This document shows positions 14,643 through 21,210 of a stretch of 47,560 bases of DNA, piece by piece; the first letter of the stretch is position 1; each line of letters starts with the position of its first letter. This DNA is from Comamonadaceae bacterium (lineage in GTDB: Bacteria > Pseudomonadota > Gammaproteobacteria > Burkholderiales > Burkholderiaceae_C). The position numbers were made by a program, and so were the translations under genes. The notes beneath the pieces were generated by a model. The model saw only the letters and a program-made list of their open reading frames with translations, made no database searches and was not told the DNA's origin. The DNA lies in assembly GCA_027486495.1 (NCBI GenBank), contig JAIXOZ010000029.1, positions 1 to 47,560 of the forward strand, read 5' to 3'.

Positions 14643-15407
14643 TTATTTTAATAATTTATTTTTAGCGTTTTCAAAATCAATCTCTGATATAATACCTGAT
14701 TTTAATAATTCGTTTAACTTTGAAAGCTCATCTGCAACACTTAATGTTGTTCTGCCAGTTTTCTTTGATATGCTTACAGACAACGGCGAAAGTATCATTC
14801 GTAATTCTTCTGGTTCTGCCGTTGAAGTATGAAGGAAAACTTCACCAACTCTAGATGTTATTCTGAGAAGTGTATTAGTAGTACTTTTAGATGTAGCAGC
14901 ATTTATTACTGCGGCAGTTACTGCACCTTTAATAAATCCTTCAATTCCAAATCCACCACCACTGATACCAGCATTGGTAGTTGTTGTACCAAGTCCACCA
15001 ACCTCAAATGTTGAAATATCTATAAAATCAATGTCTATTGTTTCACTATCATTTGAAACGAATCTTATTTTTTCATTCATTAATCCAAAAGCATATATTT
15101 CAGCTTCTCGCAAGCCATATCCAGTACCTCCTAAATATTTAACTTCAATAGTCTTATGCATTGCTTCATATAACAACTCTTTTTTTGTTTTTTCTTTTAT
15201 TTTAATGATATGACTTTTTTTGCTATTTAAATCTAATTTAATACGTCTATTCTTGAATCGTATCCATGAGAAATAGCCCAATAGAGAAGAAATAAACAAA
15301 CTTGGTAAAGCAGATAGGACACCGGATTCTTTTGAATAAATAAATGTTGTAACTGATACTAAAGCTAAGAGAAAGGAAAAAAAGAATCCCAATACAATTT
15401 TTGTCAT
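14643..15407 (-). CDS. Two-TM membrane protein with PH-like and SHOCT domains
   Basis: A 254-residue protein. Two N-terminal hydrophobic segments (about 3-22 and 29-46) are followed by a basic stretch. A beta-rich region of bacterial PH-like appearance follows (IEVKYLGGTGYGL ... AEIYAFGLMNEKIRFVSND), interrupted by a Gly/Thr-rich insert. A SHOCT motif at the C-terminus reads DELSKLNELLKSGIISEIDF. SHOCT domains occur in membrane-associated proteins of unknown function, often on mobile elements. The ATG at 15407 is preferred over 15419 because GAGGA precedes it at proper spacing. It is divergent from the XRE regulator across 63 bp. It could be an immunity, exclusion or defence factor, but no function is established. 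Confidence 0.65.
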   Translation of the reverse strand: MTKIVLGFFFSFLLALVSVTTFIYSKESGVLSALPSLFISSLLGYFSWIRFKNRRIKLDLNSKKSHIIKIKEKTKKELLYEAMHKTIEVKYLGGTGYGLREAEIYAFGLMNEKIRFVSNDSETIDIDFIDISTFEVGGLGTTTTNAGISGGGFGIEGFIKGAVTAAVINAATSKSTTNTLLRITSRVGEVFLHTSTAEPEELRMILSPLSVSISKKTGRTTLSVADELSKLNELLKSGIISEIDFENAKNKLLK

Positions 15408-15426
15408 TTCTATCCTCATAAAAAAT

Positions 15427-15476
15427 TAGGTCAATTTGGACTATATCAGATTGACCTAGACCATTGCAACATGGTC
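15427..15476. promoter_or_regulatory. Two overlapping-array palindromes at the XRE / SHOCT divergent promoter
   Basis: TAGGTCAAT (15427-15435) pairs with ATTGACCTA (15450-15458), a 9-bp perfect inverted repeat with a 14-bp spacer. One base later, GACCAT (15459-15464) pairs with ATGGTC (15471-15476), which includes the XRE start codon. Both lie in the 63-bp gap between the two divergent genes, as expected for autorepression and coordinate control by the XRE protein. Confidence 0.55.
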
Positions 15477-15713
15477 ATATCTCTACATCACAACCGATAC
15501 GCCAAGCTGCGTTCAGTGCTGAAAGAGGTCAGGACGAGTGCGGGTCTTACGCAGGTGCAGCTCGCCAAACTCTTACATATGGAGCAATCCAACCTATCGA
15601 AGATCGAAAGGGGCGAACGTTACTTAGACACCCTGTTGTTCGTAGAGTATTGCAAGGCTTGTGGTGCGATACCGGCAGAGGTGATAGCCAAGGTAGATGA
15701 ACCAGCAAGCTAA
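15471..15713 (+). CDS. XRE-family transcriptional regulator
   Basis: An 80-residue, single-domain Cro/C1-type helix-turn-helix protein. The HTH is at about residues 18-55 (LKEVRTSAGLTQVQLAKLLHMEQSNLSKIERGERYLD), with the canonical SNLSKIERGER recognition segment. It has no extra sensory domain. Its start codon sits inside a palindrome and a second palindrome lies just upstream, so it probably represses itself and the divergent SHOCT gene. The serine resolvase follows 117 nt downstream. Its composition is closer to the chromosome than the rest of the island. Confidence 0.88.
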   Translation: MVISLHHNRYAKLRSVLKEVRTSAGLTQVQLAKLLHMEQSNLSKIERGERYLDTLLFVEYCKACGAIPAEVIAKVDEPAS

Positions 15714-15728
15714 ACCGTTACAAAACAC

Positions 15729-15819
15729 ATGTTTTCCAACATCCCTTTGGTGAGTGTTGAAAATTTAGGGTATTGCAATTTATAACAGTACGAGATATTC
15801 TTACAGTGTTTTCCAACAC
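15729..15819. repeat. res-like repeat array upstream of the serine resolvase
   Basis: The 14-bp motif RTGTTTTCCAACAY occurs at 15729-15742 and 15806-15819, 77 bp apart. A related inverted half (TGTTGAAAA, 15755-15763) lies between, forming with the first copy a subsite of about 34 bp. Spaced imperfect palindromes directly before a resolvase gene are typical of res sites, where the enzyme recombines copies and represses its own promoter. The second copy is 12 nt from the start codon. Confidence 0.55.
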
Positions 15820-15830
15820 CCAGGAATCAT

Positions 15831-16412
15831 ATGTCTCGCATCTTCGCCTACACCCGTGTCTCAACAATTGATCAAGACACAACGAACCAACTATTAGAAA
15901 TCCAGTCAGCTGGCTACACCATTGAACGCCACCGCTACATCGAAGAACGCATCTCTGGGTCTGTAGAAGCATTCAAACGCCCTTCATTCCTGCAATTAAC
16001 CCAGAAGCTTGAACTTGGTGACACTCTTGTAGTGACCAAGCTTGATCGGCTAGGCAGAGATTCCATCAACGTACAACAGACTGTCCAGTGGTTCACTGAA
16101 CATGGCATTCGCTTGATAGTGCTTCAACTTGGCAACCTTGATTTAACCTCTTCATCGGGTGCATTGATGATCAAGGTGCTATCGGCTGTAGCTGACTTCG
16201 AACGTCAATTGATCATTGAACGTGTGCAATCGGGGCTAGCTCGTGCAAAAGCTAACAACGTAAGACTGGGTAGGCCACCAAAGACGAGCCAAAGTGACCA
16301 GCAAGAGATCGTCAGCAAGCTTGCGCAGGGCGTCACCGTCAGTCAACTTGCGAGAGATTACGGTATCTCAAGAGCCAGCATCATCAAGATCAGGGACACG
16401 GTAAACAACTGA
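15831..16412 (+). CDS. Serine recombinase (resolvase/invertase family)
   Basis: A 193-residue small serine recombinase. The N-terminal catalytic domain carries S11 in AYTRVSTIDQ, the TKLDRLGRDSINVQQTV arginine motif and a SAVADFERQLIIERVQSGLARAKA E-helix. The C-terminal HTH begins after LGRPPK (QLARDYGISRASIIKIRD). All core residues are present. In an element this small it would act as a multimer resolvase for the excised circle; a role as invertase is less likely because no invertible segment is evident. It is preceded by the res-like array at 15729-15819. Confidence 0.92.
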   Translation: MSRIFAYTRVSTIDQDTTNQLLEIQSAGYTIERHRYIEERISGSVEAFKRPSFLQLTQKLELGDTLVVTKLDRLGRDSINVQQTVQWFTEHGIRLIVLQLGNLDLTSSSGALMIKVLSAVADFERQLIIERVQSGLARAKANNVRLGRPPKTSQSDQQEIVSKLAQGVTVSQLARDYGISRASIIKIRDTVNN

Positions 16413-16519
16413 TATTTTGATTTTCTGGTGATGCATGTACCAGCGATAGCCAAACAGTCAAGCACAGGTGCCGTACAGCAAAACCCAGTCAAAAATTGTT
16501 GTTGAAGTCACTACAAAAT

Positions 16520-16550
16520 AGGGAACAAAAATTGTTTATCAGGGAACAAA
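16520..16550 (+). repeat. Two AGGGAACAAA direct repeats near attR
   Basis: Copies at 16520-16529 and 16541-16550 are spaced 21 bp, two helical turns. GGGAACAA also occurs once next to attL. The position 75-105 bp inside attR fits integrase arm-type or excisionase sites. Confidence 0.4.
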
Positions 16551-16624
16551 TCAAATTTACAAGGTCAAAATTAAATTTAAGTTGTTGTTTTATATGGACA
16601 TTTCAGGAATCATTGTTATTGATT

Positions 16625-16645
16625 ATTCCTGTCGGGGGCACCATC
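16625..16645 (+). repeat. attR core, 21-bp direct repeat
   Basis: Identical to 12152-12172 over 21 bp. It restores only the 3' end of the tRNA, with no D arm or anticodon stem upstream, so it is the non-functional end produced by integration. Confidence 0.88.
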
Positions 16646-16938
16646 TTTTTAAGAAATTAGCTGGTCAACTTCATCACCTAGAGACAGTCCGAAGTCGGAA
16701 CGCTCTCCATCATCTTGAACTGCTAGCTCAAATAGGAAATGTCGGCCGAGGTGTAAGGGGCTTTGTCTCTTGGTCACGCTCAGGTTTTTTGTTCTTCTGA
16801 ATTAAAATTTTCACTTTTTTGAATCAATAAAGGGTATGCGCAGCAAGTTTTTGGGCACCTAAGCGCATGCACAGATAAAACTGCAAAGACTTAACTCAGT
16901 TAAGCTTGTGCCCTTGGTTGAAAAAACGGAGACTCCCC

Positions 16939-18087
16939 ATGCCCGGCTTGCTGCCCCAAATTGACCCCGATGGTCTGCTTGAATTTTCGGTGGTCTACAC
17001 CGACCGCGCCCTGAACCACATGTCCAAGCGTTTTGGTGGTGTGATGACCGACATCTCGCGCATGCTCAAAACCGTTTATGGCGCCCACTCGGTCGCACTG
17101 GTGCCCGGCAGCGGCACCTTCGGTATGGAGTCGGTCGCTCGCCAGTTCGCCACCCACCAACACGTCATGGTGATCCGCAACGGTTGGTTCAGCTTCCGCT
17201 GGACACAAATTTTTGACATAGGCCAGATCCCCAAGAGCCACAGCGTACTGAAGGCCCGCCGCGTCTCCGAGAGCTCACAAGCCGCATGGGCACCTGCACC
17301 GATCGAGCAAGTCAAAGCCGCGATTGCCGCCGAAAAGCCCGCCTTGGTGTTTGCACCACACGTTGAAACCGCCGCCGGCATGATCTTGCCCGACGACTAC
17401 CTCAAGGCCGTGGCCGATGCGGTGCACGCGGTGGGTGGCTTGTTTGTGCTCGACTGCATTGCGTCTGGCGCCATGTGGGTGGACATGAAGGCCACGGGCG
17501 TGGACGTGCTCATCAGCGCCCCGCAAAAAGGCTGGAGCAGCTCTCCTTGCTGCGCCATGGTCTTGCTCAGTGAGCGTGCCCGAAAAGCGATTGACAGCAC
17601 CAGCAGCACCACCTTTGCGATGGACCTGAAAAAGTGGTTGCAGGTCATGGAAACCTACGAAAGTGGGGCCCACATGTACCACACCACCTTGCCCACCGAT
17701 GCGTTGCAACGCCTTCAAGAAGCCATGCTCGAGACCGAAGCTTACGGCTTTGCCAAGGTGCGTGAAGAGCAAATGGCCCTGGGCCGCAGGGTACGTTCTT
17801 TGTTGTTGGAACACGGCTTCCCCAGCGTGGCTGCGCCCGGCTTTGAAGCCCCTGGCGTGGTGGTCAGCTACACCACCGACCCCGAGATCCAAAGCAGCAA
17901 GAAGTTTCTGGCTTTAGGCCTGCAAACCGCTGCAGGTGTGCCACTGCAGTGCGACGAGCCAGCGGACTTCCGCACCTTCCGCATGGGCCTGTTTGGCTTG
18001 GACAAATGGCACAACGTGGATCGCACGCTGCAGCAACTGGGCGATGCACTCGAGACCATTGCCCCCAAGGCCAAGTTGGCTGCGTAA
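16939..18087 (+). CDS. Class V PLP-dependent aminotransferase (alanine/serine-glyoxylate type)
   Basis: A 382-residue fold-type I PLP enzyme. Conserved parts are GSGTFGMESVARQ (cofactor phosphate region, residues about 57-69), VFAPHVETAAGMILP, the FVLDCIASGAMW Asp that contacts the PLP nitrogen, and the Schiff-base lysine in SAPQKGWSSSP near residue 198. Members transfer amino groups between alanine or serine and glyoxylate; the exact pair cannot be read from sequence. The ATG at 16939 follows an ACGGAGAC ribosome site. A strong terminator follows, so it is monocistronic. It is the first intact chromosomal gene after the island. Confidence 0.85.
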   Translation: MPGLLPQIDPDGLLEFSVVYTDRALNHMSKRFGGVMTDISRMLKTVYGAHSVALVPGSGTFGMESVARQFATHQHVMVIRNGWFSFRWTQIFDIGQIPKSHSVLKARRVSESSQAAWAPAPIEQVKAAIAAEKPALVFAPHVETAAGMILPDDYLKAVADAVHAVGGLFVLDCIASGAMWVDMKATGVDVLISAPQKGWSSSPCCAMVLLSERARKAIDSTSSTTFAMDLKKWLQVMETYESGAHMYHTTLPTDALQRLQEAMLETEAYGFAKVREEQMALGRRVRSLLLEHGFPSVAAPGFEAPGVVVSYTTDPEIQSSKKFLALGLQTAAGVPLQCDEPADFRTFRMGLFGLDKWHNVDRTLQQLGDALETIAPKAKLAA

Positions 18088-18107
18088 TCTGACGCGCTGA
18101 GCGCCCG

Positions 18108-18145
18108 AAAAAAAACCGCTGCCCTTGTGGGTCAGCGGTTTTTTT
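18108..18145. terminator. Intrinsic terminator, bidirectional
   Basis: Eight A, stem CCGCTG-C-CC / GG-GT-CAGCGG with a TTGT loop, then seven T. It separates the aminotransferase gene from the convergent quinone oxidoreductase gene. Confidence 0.85.
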
Positions 18146-18198
18146 GATTCGGCATCCTGTCAATTGGCATTCGGCGCCGAAGCGCCGAGGCCCAAGCT

Positions 18199-19182
18199 TC
18201 ACAAAGTGATGATGGTGCAACCCGTGGTTTTACGGGCTTCCAAAGCGATGTGCGCGTCTTGGATTTGCGCCAGAGGGAAGGTCTGGTCGATGTGGATCTT
18301 GACCTTGCCGCTGGTCACGGCTTCGAACAAATCGTCGGCCATCTCTTGCGTGTTTTCGCGGGTGGTGATGTGGCTGAACAAGGTCTGGCGCGTCACGTAG
18401 ATCGAACCCTTGGGGCCCAAAATGCCAGGTGCAAAAGGTGCCACAGGACCCGAAGCATTGCCAAAACTGGCCATCAGACCGAATGGGGCCAAGCAGTCGA
18501 GCGACTTGTCCCAAGTGTCTTTGCCCACCGAGTCATACACCACTTTGACGCCTTTGCCACCGGTGATCTCTTTGACCTTGGCCTGGAAGTCTTCGGTGGA
18601 ATAGTTGATGCAAAACTCTGCGCCGTTGGCCAAAGCCAGTGCGCACTTGGCATCGCTGCCCGCGGTGCCAATCAAGCGCAGGCCCAAGGCCTTGGCCCAC
18701 TGGCAAGCGATCAGGCCCACACCACCAGCAGCGGCGTGGAAGAGCACAAAATCACCTGCTTTCAAACCACCTTGGGGCGATGTGCGCTTGAGCAAATATT
18801 GCGCCGTGAGGCCTTTGAGCATCATGGCCGCGCCGGTCTCGAAAGAGATCGCATCGGGCAGCTTGCAAACGCACTTGGCAGGCATCACACGCACTTCGCA
18901 GTAGCTGCCGGGTGGCTGGCTGGCATAAGCTGCACGGTCGCCCACTTTCAAGTGCGTAACGCCTTCGCCCACGGCTTCGACCACACCCGAGGCCTCCATG
19001 CCCAACTTGAGCGGCATGGGCAGCGCGTACAGGCCGCTGCGCTGGTACACATCAATGAAGTTCAGGCCGATGGCCTTGTGGCGGATGCGGATCTCGCCGG
19101 GGCCGGGCTCGCCCACGGTGACGTCGACCAGTTTCATGACTTCGGGACCGCCGTTTTGGTCGATCTGGACTGCAAGGCTCAT
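18199..19182 (-). CDS. qor: NADPH:quinone oxidoreductase (zinc-free MDR family)
   Basis: A 327-residue medium-chain dehydrogenase/reductase of the quinone oxidoreductase branch. The start (MSLAVQIDQNGGPEVMKLVDV) and GPGEIRIRHKAIGLNFIDVYQRSGLY are diagnostic. The Rossmann motif is AAAGGVGLIACQWAKALG near residues 148-165. Catalytic and structural zinc ligands of alcohol dehydrogenases are absent, as usual here. It reduces quinones with NADPH in the cytoplasm. The ATG at 19182 has a good AGGAG 6 nt upstream; longer N-terminal reading is unsupported. It is divergent from the EamA gene at 19304 with a palindrome between. Confidence 0.9.
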   Translation of the reverse strand: MSLAVQIDQNGGPEVMKLVDVTVGEPGPGEIRIRHKAIGLNFIDVYQRSGLYALPMPLKLGMEASGVVEAVGEGVTHLKVGDRAAYASQPPGSYCEVRVMPAKCVCKLPDAISFETGAAMMLKGLTAQYLLKRTSPQGGLKAGDFVLFHAAAGGVGLIACQWAKALGLRLIGTAGSDAKCALALANGAEFCINYSTEDFQAKVKEITGGKGVKVVYDSVGKDTWDKSLDCLAPFGLMASFGNASGPVAPFAPGILGPKGSIYVTRQTLFSHITTRENTQEMADDLFEAVTSGKVKIHIDQTFPLAQIQDAHIALEARKTTGCTIITL

Positions 19183-19235
19183 GTTGTTCTCCTGTTGGAT
19201 TGGTGGTTTTAGACAGGACACTTTGCCACGAAACG

Positions 19236-19260
19236 TGTCCCCGAGCGGAGAACGGGGACA
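19236..19260. promoter_or_regulatory. Inverted repeat between qor and the EamA gene
   Basis: TGTCCCCG, 9 nt, CGGGGACA: a perfect 8-bp inverted repeat in the 121-bp divergent intergenic region. It could be an operator shared by both genes or simply a dispersed palindrome; CGGGGACAG also appears near 10753. Confidence 0.35.
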
Positions 19261-19303
19261 GTTTGGCGACAGCGGGAAAACCCGAATGTCACTAAAGTGC
19301 CGT

Positions 19304-20203
19304 ATGACACAAAAACTCTCGCCCCTGACGGCCTTTTTGCTGACGGTCCCGCCTTTGCTGTGGGCAGGCAATGCGGTGGTGGGCCGCTTGGTCAGCGACT
19401 TGGTGCCGCCGATCACGCTCAATTTTTTGCGCTGGGCAGTGGCCTTGTTCATCTTGCTGCCTTTGGGGGCCTGGGTCTTGCGGCGCAGCAGCGGCCTGTG
19501 GGCCCACTGGAGGCGTTTTGCCTTGCTCAGTTTGCTGGGCGTGGGCTGCTACAACGCGCTGCAATACCTTGCGCTGCAAACCTCGACCCCGCTGAACGTG
19601 ACCCTGGTGGCCGCCAGTGGCCCGGTGTGGATGTTGGGCATTGGCGCGCTGTTTTTTCAGGCGCCGGTGCGGCGGGCCCAAGTCTATGGGGCGGTGTTGT
19701 CGATTGTGGGCGTGCTGGTGGTCTTGTCGCGGGGCGACTTGGCGCAGCTCATGGCGGTGAGGCTGGTGATCGGAGATGTGTTCATTTTGCTGGCCACGGC
19801 CTGCTGGTCCTGGTACAGCTGGATGCTGACGCGCAAAGACGAGCCCGAAGCCATCAGGAGCGACTGGGCTGCTTTCTTGCTCGCCCAAGTGGTGTTCGGT
19901 CTGGCCTGGTCGGGGCTGTTTGCGGGCATGGAATGGGGCCTGACGGACGCACAGATCACTTGGGGCTGGCCACTCGTCAGTGCCCTGGCCTTTGTGGCGG
20001 TGGGCCCGGCTGTGCTGGCCTACCGCTGCTGGGGGCTGGGCATCCAGCAGGCAGGTCCGGCGGTTGCGGGCTTTTTTGCCAACCTCACACCACTCTTTGC
20101 GGCCATCTTCTCAGCCGCCTTTTTGGGTGAGTTGCCGCAGCTGTTTCACGCGCTGGCCTTTGCGTTGATCATTGGCGGCATCTGGGTCTCATCAAGGCGC
20201 TGA
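19304..20203 (+). CDS. EamA-type DMT family transporter
   Basis: A 299-residue inner-membrane protein with about ten TM helices in two EamA repeats. The first covers the N-terminal half, from the PPLLWAGNAVVGRLVSDLVPP start to the VYGAVLSIVGVLVVLSRGD segment. The second runs from FILLATACWSWYSWML to the C-terminal GELPQLFHALAFALIIGGIWVSS. The family exports or imports small metabolites such as amino acids, and the substrate is not predictable from sequence. Its last 12 nt overlap the convergent LysR gene. A second, unrelated-sequence DMT transporter is encoded at 22924-23829. Confidence 0.88.
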   Translation: MTQKLSPLTAFLLTVPPLLWAGNAVVGRLVSDLVPPITLNFLRWAVALFILLPLGAWVLRRSSGLWAHWRRFALLSLLGVGCYNALQYLALQTSTPLNVTLVAASGPVWMLGIGALFFQAPVRRAQVYGAVLSIVGVLVVLSRGDLAQLMAVRLVIGDVFILLATACWSWYSWMLTRKDEPEAIRSDWAAFLLAQVVFGLAWSGLFAGMEWGLTDAQITWGWPLVSALAFVAVGPAVLAYRCWGLGIQQAGPAVAGFFANLTPLFAAIFSAAFLGELPQLFHALAFALIIGGIWVSSRR

Positions 20204-21094
20204 ATCGCCCAACCCCGCTTGAGCTTTCATCCAATGCACAAAGGCCAATGTGGCACCGCGTGCGCGGTCGGTTTGGCGCACGCTCATGAAATGCACCGGT
20301 CGCACCAAGGCGGGCCAGCGGTCTGCGCCCAACACAACCAACTCGCCACGCTCGATTTCCCGGGCGGCCAGACGGGTACTCTCCAGCGCCACCCCCATGC
20401 CGTCAACCGCCGCCGCAATCGCCATGGCAGCTCGGTCAAAAGACGGCCGGGGACGCACTGGCATCAGCAGGTCATGGAAGGCAAACCACTGCGGCCAGCC
20501 CACGGGGCTCAGCTGCGAATCGATCAAAGGCCAACGGGCCAGCAGCTGCTCGGAAGGCTGATCGTGTTGCATCAGGTGCGGGGCCACCAAAGGCGCGATG
20601 TGCTCATCGCCCAAGGCGCAAACATCGAGTCCGGCGCTGTGGCGTGGGGGGCCATAGGAGATCGTGACATCGATCTCGCGCTGTGCCCCCAAATCGAGCG
20701 GCTCGGCACCCGTGGTCAGCCGGATGTTGACCGTCGGGTGCATCGCCATGAAACCCGGCAATCGCGGGCCCAGCCACTTGAGCGCCAGACTGGGCGCACA
20801 GTGCACCGCCAGCACCTGGTCCTGCGTGGGCAACTGCACCTCGGCGCAACTGGCTTCGAGAGCGCCAAACAAACGGTCCAGGCTCTCAAACAGGCGCTGC
20901 CCCTCCCGCGTGGTCTGCACCTGACGATGACGTCGCTCAAACAGTGCCCGCCCAAAGTACTTTTCCAAGTCGCGGATCTGGTGGCTGATGGCCGAAGCGG
21001 TCAGGTGCAGCTCTTGCGCGGCCAAGGCAAAACTCTGCAGGCGCGCAGCCGCTTCGAAGGTGCGCAAGCGGGCTAAAGGTGGAAGATTTCTCAT
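20192..21094 (-). CDS. LysR-family transcriptional regulator
   Basis: A 300-residue LTTR. The winged HTH lies at about 1-60 (PPLARLRTFEAAARLQSFALAAQELHLTASAISHQIRDLEKYFGRALFERR). The effector-binding domain follows and resembles the GcvA/AmpR-like branch (LPGFMAMHPTVNIRLTTG). The ATG at 21094 gives the standard N-terminus; two upstream in-frame ATGs (one at 21124) would add residues without family support. It is divergent from the class II aldolase gene, with an LTTR-type palindrome in between, so that gene is its most likely target. Confidence 0.88.
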   Translation of the reverse strand: MRNLPPLARLRTFEAAARLQSFALAAQELHLTASAISHQIRDLEKYFGRALFERRHRQVQTTREGQRLFESLDRLFGALEASCAEVQLPTQDQVLAVHCAPSLALKWLGPRLPGFMAMHPTVNIRLTTGAEPLDLGAQREIDVTISYGPPRHSAGLDVCALGDEHIAPLVAPHLMQHDQPSEQLLARWPLIDSQLSPVGWPQWFAFHDLLMPVRPRPSFDRAAMAIAAAVDGMGVALESTRLAAREIERGELVVLGADRWPALVRPVHFMSVRQTDRARGATLAFVHWMKAQAGLGDSAP

Positions 21095-21109
21095 GCGAAT
21101 GATTTTCAG

Positions 21110-21124
21110 ATGAATTGAGTTCAT
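21110..21124. promoter_or_regulatory. LTTR-type palindrome between lysR and the aldolase gene
   Basis: ATGAA-N5-TTCAT is a 15-bp inverted repeat with T-N11-A geometry, 15 nt before the LysR start and about 90 nt before the divergent GTG start. This is the expected site for autoregulation and control of the aldolase gene. Confidence 0.45.
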
Positions 21125-21210
21125 GTTTCCATGAGCATTCACCGTTTGTCAAGGCACCCCAACCGGGCGAATATCGGGTTTCAAGCCATTTCGTTTTTCA
21201 GGACCTCCCC

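Larger units (their letters stand above)
12152..16645. mobile_element. 4.5-kb integrative element in tRNA-Arg(CCT)
   Basis: Bounded by 21-bp direct repeats of the tRNA 3' end, with a tyrosine integrase immediately inside the left end. Contents in order: integrase, consensus promoter with structured leader, YagK/YfjJ-like putative replication protein, stem-loop, PH-like/SHOCT membrane protein (opposite strand), XRE regulator, res-like array and serine resolvase. The interior is clearly richer in A+T than the flanks. No conjugation or capsid genes are present, so it resembles an integrated small plasmid or a minimal phage satellite that depends on a helper for transfer. Confidence 0.85.
16413..16938. 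other. 526-bp non-coding stretch spanning the right island junction
   Basis: 16413-16624 is island DNA with two AGGGAACAAA direct repeats (16520-16529, 16541-16550). 16625-16645 is attR. 16646-16938 is chromosomal and holds no intact gene. A minus-strand coding-like stretch (about 16646-16800) reads through recognisable amino-acid content but has no start codon, and the alternative frame has in-frame stops, so it may be a gene remnant. Confidence 0.5.

Noticed and set aside
14829-15213. Plus-strand open frames opposite the SHOCT gene
   Set aside because: They lack ribosome sites, are Ser/Cys-rich in one frame, and lie within a better supported gene with a good start and domain motifs.
15831-16412. 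Invertible promoter or phase-variation switch controlled by the serine recombinase
   Set aside because: No pair of inverted recombination sites flanking a promoter or gene was found; the direct spacing of the upstream repeats fits a resolution site better.
16582-16800. A 72-codon plus-strand open frame crossing attR
   Set aside because: It runs through the attachment core and the junction of island and chromosome, so it cannot be an ancestral gene of either; no ribosome site.
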